Positions 21,618 through 23,500 of a stretch of DNA of 23,500 nt are shown here, piece by piece; position 1 is the first letter of the stretch, and each line of letters begins with the position of its first letter. The notes under the pieces are model-generated. The model saw only the letters and a program-made list of their open reading frames with translations. It had not been told where the DNA came from and searched no databases. The stretch is taken from positions 1-23,500 of the IMG/VR virus record IMGVR_UViG_3300034272_001041; one strand, 5' to 3'. Source of the DNA: a virus. A program made the position numbers and the translations under genes.

Positions 21618-22625
21618 ATGTTTTCATCAAAGTTTTTTATAAATGACGTAAATGAGATTCCATCAAACTGGATCTTTGAAAACTATCTTGGTCTATCTCA
21701 AAAGTTGTCAGGTCAAAGCATTAGAATAAACAGTCTTTTCAATATAAATGACAAGACGCCTTCAATGTATATCTATTACAATACAGAGTCAAATTCTTAT
21801 AAGTATAAGTGTTTTTCTACTGGTAAAAGTGGAGGACCTGTAGACTTAATGATGCACATCTGGAGTGTTTCATTTTATGAAGCTTCTCAGAGAATCATTA
21901 AGGACTATTCAGATTATTTAAAGACTGGCAAAATTTGTGAAACAAAAATTATAGAACATTCTAAGTGGAAAGTTGACAAATGCAAAACCAGGGGATGGAC
22001 CAAGAATGATGCTGAGTTTTGGTCTGAGTATAACATAAGCAGTCATTTGTTGCAACAATATAATGTTGTACCTATTGACAGATATGTTATGCAAAAAGTA
22101 TCGCATGACAAAAACGTAGAGAATGAGTTTTCAGTAGTTAGTAAGCATATCTATGGTTACTTTACAAAGGAAGGGATTCTTTACAAAATATACCAACCCA
22201 AAAACAAAGAAAGGAAGTTTATAAAAATCTGTGATTATATTCAAGGTTATGAGCAATTGCAAAACAAACCTATACTAATCATAGCATCTTCACTAAAAGA
22301 TTGCATGGCAATCAGAAGTATGAATCTAAATGTAGATGTTGTTGCACCTGATAGTGAAAATAGCATATTGCATGAAGATGTTATTTATGAGTTCAAAGAT
22401 ACATACCAATCAATAGTTACTGTTTTTGACAGTGATGAAGCTGGTATTAAAGCTATGAAAGCATATGAAGAAAAATATGGAATTCCCTTTTGTTATTTGC
22501 CCTTGGAAAAAGACATTGCTGACATTGTCAAAGTGCATGGTGTAAAAAAAGCAATTTATGAGTTTGTTCCTAAGCTGAATAATGCTATTGACAAATACTC
22601 ACAACTGCAATTAGCAGATGATTAA
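21618..22625 (+). CDS. DnaG-like primase with atypical Toprim
   Basis: 335 residues from the ATG at 21618; a TTG nine bases earlier is inside the T-rich -7-like box and is not needed. The N-terminal 90 residues resemble a CHC2-type zinc domain that lost most cysteines (YKYKCFSTGKSGGPVDLMMH). The Toprim part has FDSDEAG with D271/D273 and LPLEKDIADIV, but its first motif is IIASSLKDCMA (223-228 region) in place of the usual 'EGYMD' glutamate motif. I know this 'SSLKD' form from other Bacteroidetes phages. It should make RNA primers for the DnaB-like helicase. The Toprim variant may bind metal through the later E in APDSE. Confidence 0.82.
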   Translation: MFSSKFFINDVNEIPSNWIFENYLGLSQKLSGQSIRINSLFNINDKTPSMYIYYNTESNSYKYKCFSTGKSGGPVDLMMHIWSVSFYEASQRIIKDYSDYLKTGKICETKIIEHSKWKVDKCKTRGWTKNDAEFWSEYNISSHLLQQYNVVPIDRYVMQKVSHDKNVENEFSVVSKHIYGYFTKEGILYKIYQPKNKERKFIKICDYIQGYEQLQNKPILIIASSLKDCMAIRSMNLNVDVVAPDSENSILHEDVIYEFKDTYQSIVTVFDSDEAGIKAMKAYEEKYGIPFCYLPLEKDIADIVKVHGVKKAIYEFVPKLNNAIDKYSQLQLADD

Positions 22626-22649
22626 TTTTATTATCTGATTTTACTTGTT

Positions 22650-22671
22650 TATTTTTGTTATCTTATATTTT
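22650..22671 (+). promoter_or_regulatory. Weak promoter candidate before the GIY-YIG gene
   Basis: TATTTTTG (22650-22657) fits the -7 box but no TTTG lies upstream at the right place; TATATTTT (22664-22671) is a second, poorer candidate with TTG at 22645-22647. The gap is 51 bases of T-rich sequence. Either may serve the GIY-YIG/PD-(D/E)XK pair. Confidence 0.35.
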
Positions 22672-22676
22672 AATTT

Positions 22677-23132
22677 ATGACAAATTGGTACTTCCCTTCT
22701 TTAAAAAAGAAGATATTAAAAGTAGAAGATTTCCCAAATCATGAGGAAATTGTAGGGTTTATTTACAAGATAACAAACCTAAAAACTGGTAAGTTTTACA
22801 TTGGCCAAAAGAGTCTGTACCATAAGCGTAAGACTAAAATCTCCAAAAGAGAGAAAGTAGAAACAGGCACAAGAAAAGTATTCAAACAAGTTGTTAAAGA
22901 ATCTGACTGGATGAGCTATTATGGTTCTTCTGTAGATTTAAAAACAGATGTTGCTAGACTTGGTGCTGAAAATTTCAAAAGAGAAATCTTGGAAATATGC
23001 TGTACTAAAAAGTATCTGAATTACTGTGAGCTTTCACATCAAGTTAAAAATGATGTGCTAAAAGGAAACACGTATAATGGAAACATTTTAGGAAGATATT
23101 TTGCAAGAGATATGGAAAATTGTAAATATTAA
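22677..23132 (+). CDS. GIY-YIG nuclease-like protein
   Basis: 151 residues. The GIY-YIG core begins at 27: GFIYKITNLKTGKFYIGQKS, with GFIY (27-30) and YIGQ (41-44) in the GIY and YIG positions. Then come a basic stretch (HKRKTKISKREKVETG) and WMSYYGSSVDL, a form recurrent in phages ('Y.G.g..l...i...g...f...il'). The C-terminal helical part is CELSHQVKNDVLKGNTYNGN. It may cut DNA as a free-standing homing-like or repair nuclease, or serve as a junction/flap nuclease. A glutamate of the active site would be the E in CELSHQ. It ends three bases before the next ATG. Confidence 0.83.
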   Translation: MTNWYFPSLKKKILKVEDFPNHEEIVGFIYKITNLKTGKFYIGQKSLYHKRKTKISKREKVETGTRKVFKQVVKESDWMSYYGSSVDLKTDVARLGAENFKREILEICCTKKYLNYCELSHQVKNDVLKGNTYNGNILGRYFARDMENCKY

Positions 23133-23135
23133 AAA

Positions 23136-23500
23136 ATGGCGTTAAAATTTTCATCAGATGTAGCGTTTGCAGAACGCATGCAAAAAGAAGAACAATTCTT
23201 CTCAAAACCTTTTCTGCTATCCTATTCAGGATTGAACAAGTTATTGTTTAGCCCTGCTTTATTTTACAGCCACTATGTTCTTGGTCAAAGAGATGACACA
23301 GAAGATAAAAACATGGTGGAAGGTAAACTTATCCATTGTCTATTACTCAAACCAGAATCTTTTGATGATGAGTTTGTTCTAAGTGCCGTGAACACACCAA
23401 GTGATAATCCTAAAAAATTATTGCAAACTCTTTTTGCTCATTACAAAGAGTTGAAAGCTGACGGTGATACACGTGAAGATTTGCATGAATTTAGTGGTGC
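23136..23500 (+). CDS. PD-(D/E)XK (Cas4-like) exonuclease, 3' end outside the window
   Basis: 121 residues visible, open to the window end. SYSGLNKLLFSPALFYSHYV (residues 29-48) is the usual start motif of phage PD-(D/E)XK exonucleases, and EGKLIHCLLLKPESF (62-76) carries the first catalytic histidine-type motif of this class. The nuclease would supply single-stranded ends for the Sak4-type ATPase. The PD and ExK residues themselves lie beyond the window, so the call is a strong likelihood but not complete. Confidence 0.78.
   Translation, partial: MALKFSSDVAFAERMQKEEQFFSKPFLLSYSGLNKLLFSPALFYSHYVLGQRDDTEDKNMVEGKLIHCLLLKPESFDDEFVLSAVNTPSDNPKKLLQTLFAHYKELKADGDTREDLHEFSG

Noticed and set aside
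22677-23132. GIY-YIG gene as a homing endonuclease inserted in an intron
   Set aside because: It is a free-standing gene in a normal gap and interrupts neither the primase nor the PD-(D/E)XK gene.
1-23500. CRISPR array or insertion sequence
   Set aside because: No regularly spaced repeats with unique spacers and no transposase frame were seen; the only regular repeat is the two-copy element at 1437-1470.

Overview
The window looks like part of the genome of a tailed phage (or a closely related prophage) of a Bacteroidetes host. It is AT-rich and densely packed, with about 40 genes, all but one on the + strand. Many neighbouring genes overlap by 1 to 4 bases at ATGA or TAATG junctions. Start codons follow A-rich leaders without a Shine-Dalgarno sequence. 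The best promoter candidate (18145-18176) is TTTG-N20-TAAGTTTG, the Bacteroidetes housekeeping form. No capsid, portal, terminase or tail gene is visible, so this is the early, replication and accessory part of the genome. The set dUTPase + uracil-DNA glycosylase + DnaB-like helicase + primase + PD-(D/E)XK nuclease would fit a crAss-like or similar large Bacteroidetes phage; that placement is inference.

Layout. (1) 2-1357: small genes including a winged-helix/HTH protein. (2) 1358-1515: a non-coding regulatory stretch with a terminator and a repeated GTCACTGGTGA element. (3) 1516-6735: an unknown W-rich protein, a MoxR/CobS-like AAA+ ATPase, a CobT-like VWA protein, a radical SAM protein, a small basic-loop protein and a zinc-ribbon protein, with terminators after the ATPase and VWA genes. 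(4) 6736-6982: a structured non-coding stretch ending in an unmistakable tRNA-type T-arm and acceptor strand, but with an abnormal, interrupted body. (5) 6983-12638: about 17 small, mostly unknown, translationally coupled genes, closed by a strong terminator at 12661-12703. (6) 12738-17032: a new transcription unit with dUTPase, HNH nuclease, SF2 helicase and a NinB-like protein. (7) 17029-17361: the only minus-strand gene, tail-to-tail with the previous unit. (8) 17418-23500: uracil-DNA glycosylase, then a DnaB-like helicase, an unknown protein, a Sak4-type ATPase, a probable ssDNA-binding protein, a terminator, a Toprim primase, a GIY-YIG nuclease and the start of a PD-(D/E)XK nuclease.

How they fit. 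The right third encodes DNA replication and recombination: helicase and primase open and prime the template, the SSB-like protein and Sak4-type ATPase handle single strands, and the partial exonuclease could make them. dUTPase and uracil-DNA glycosylase together point to exclusion or removal of uracil from DNA. The left third holds the less usual machinery: a chelatase-type AAA+/VWA pair beside a radical SAM protein, whose substrate cannot be read from the sequence.
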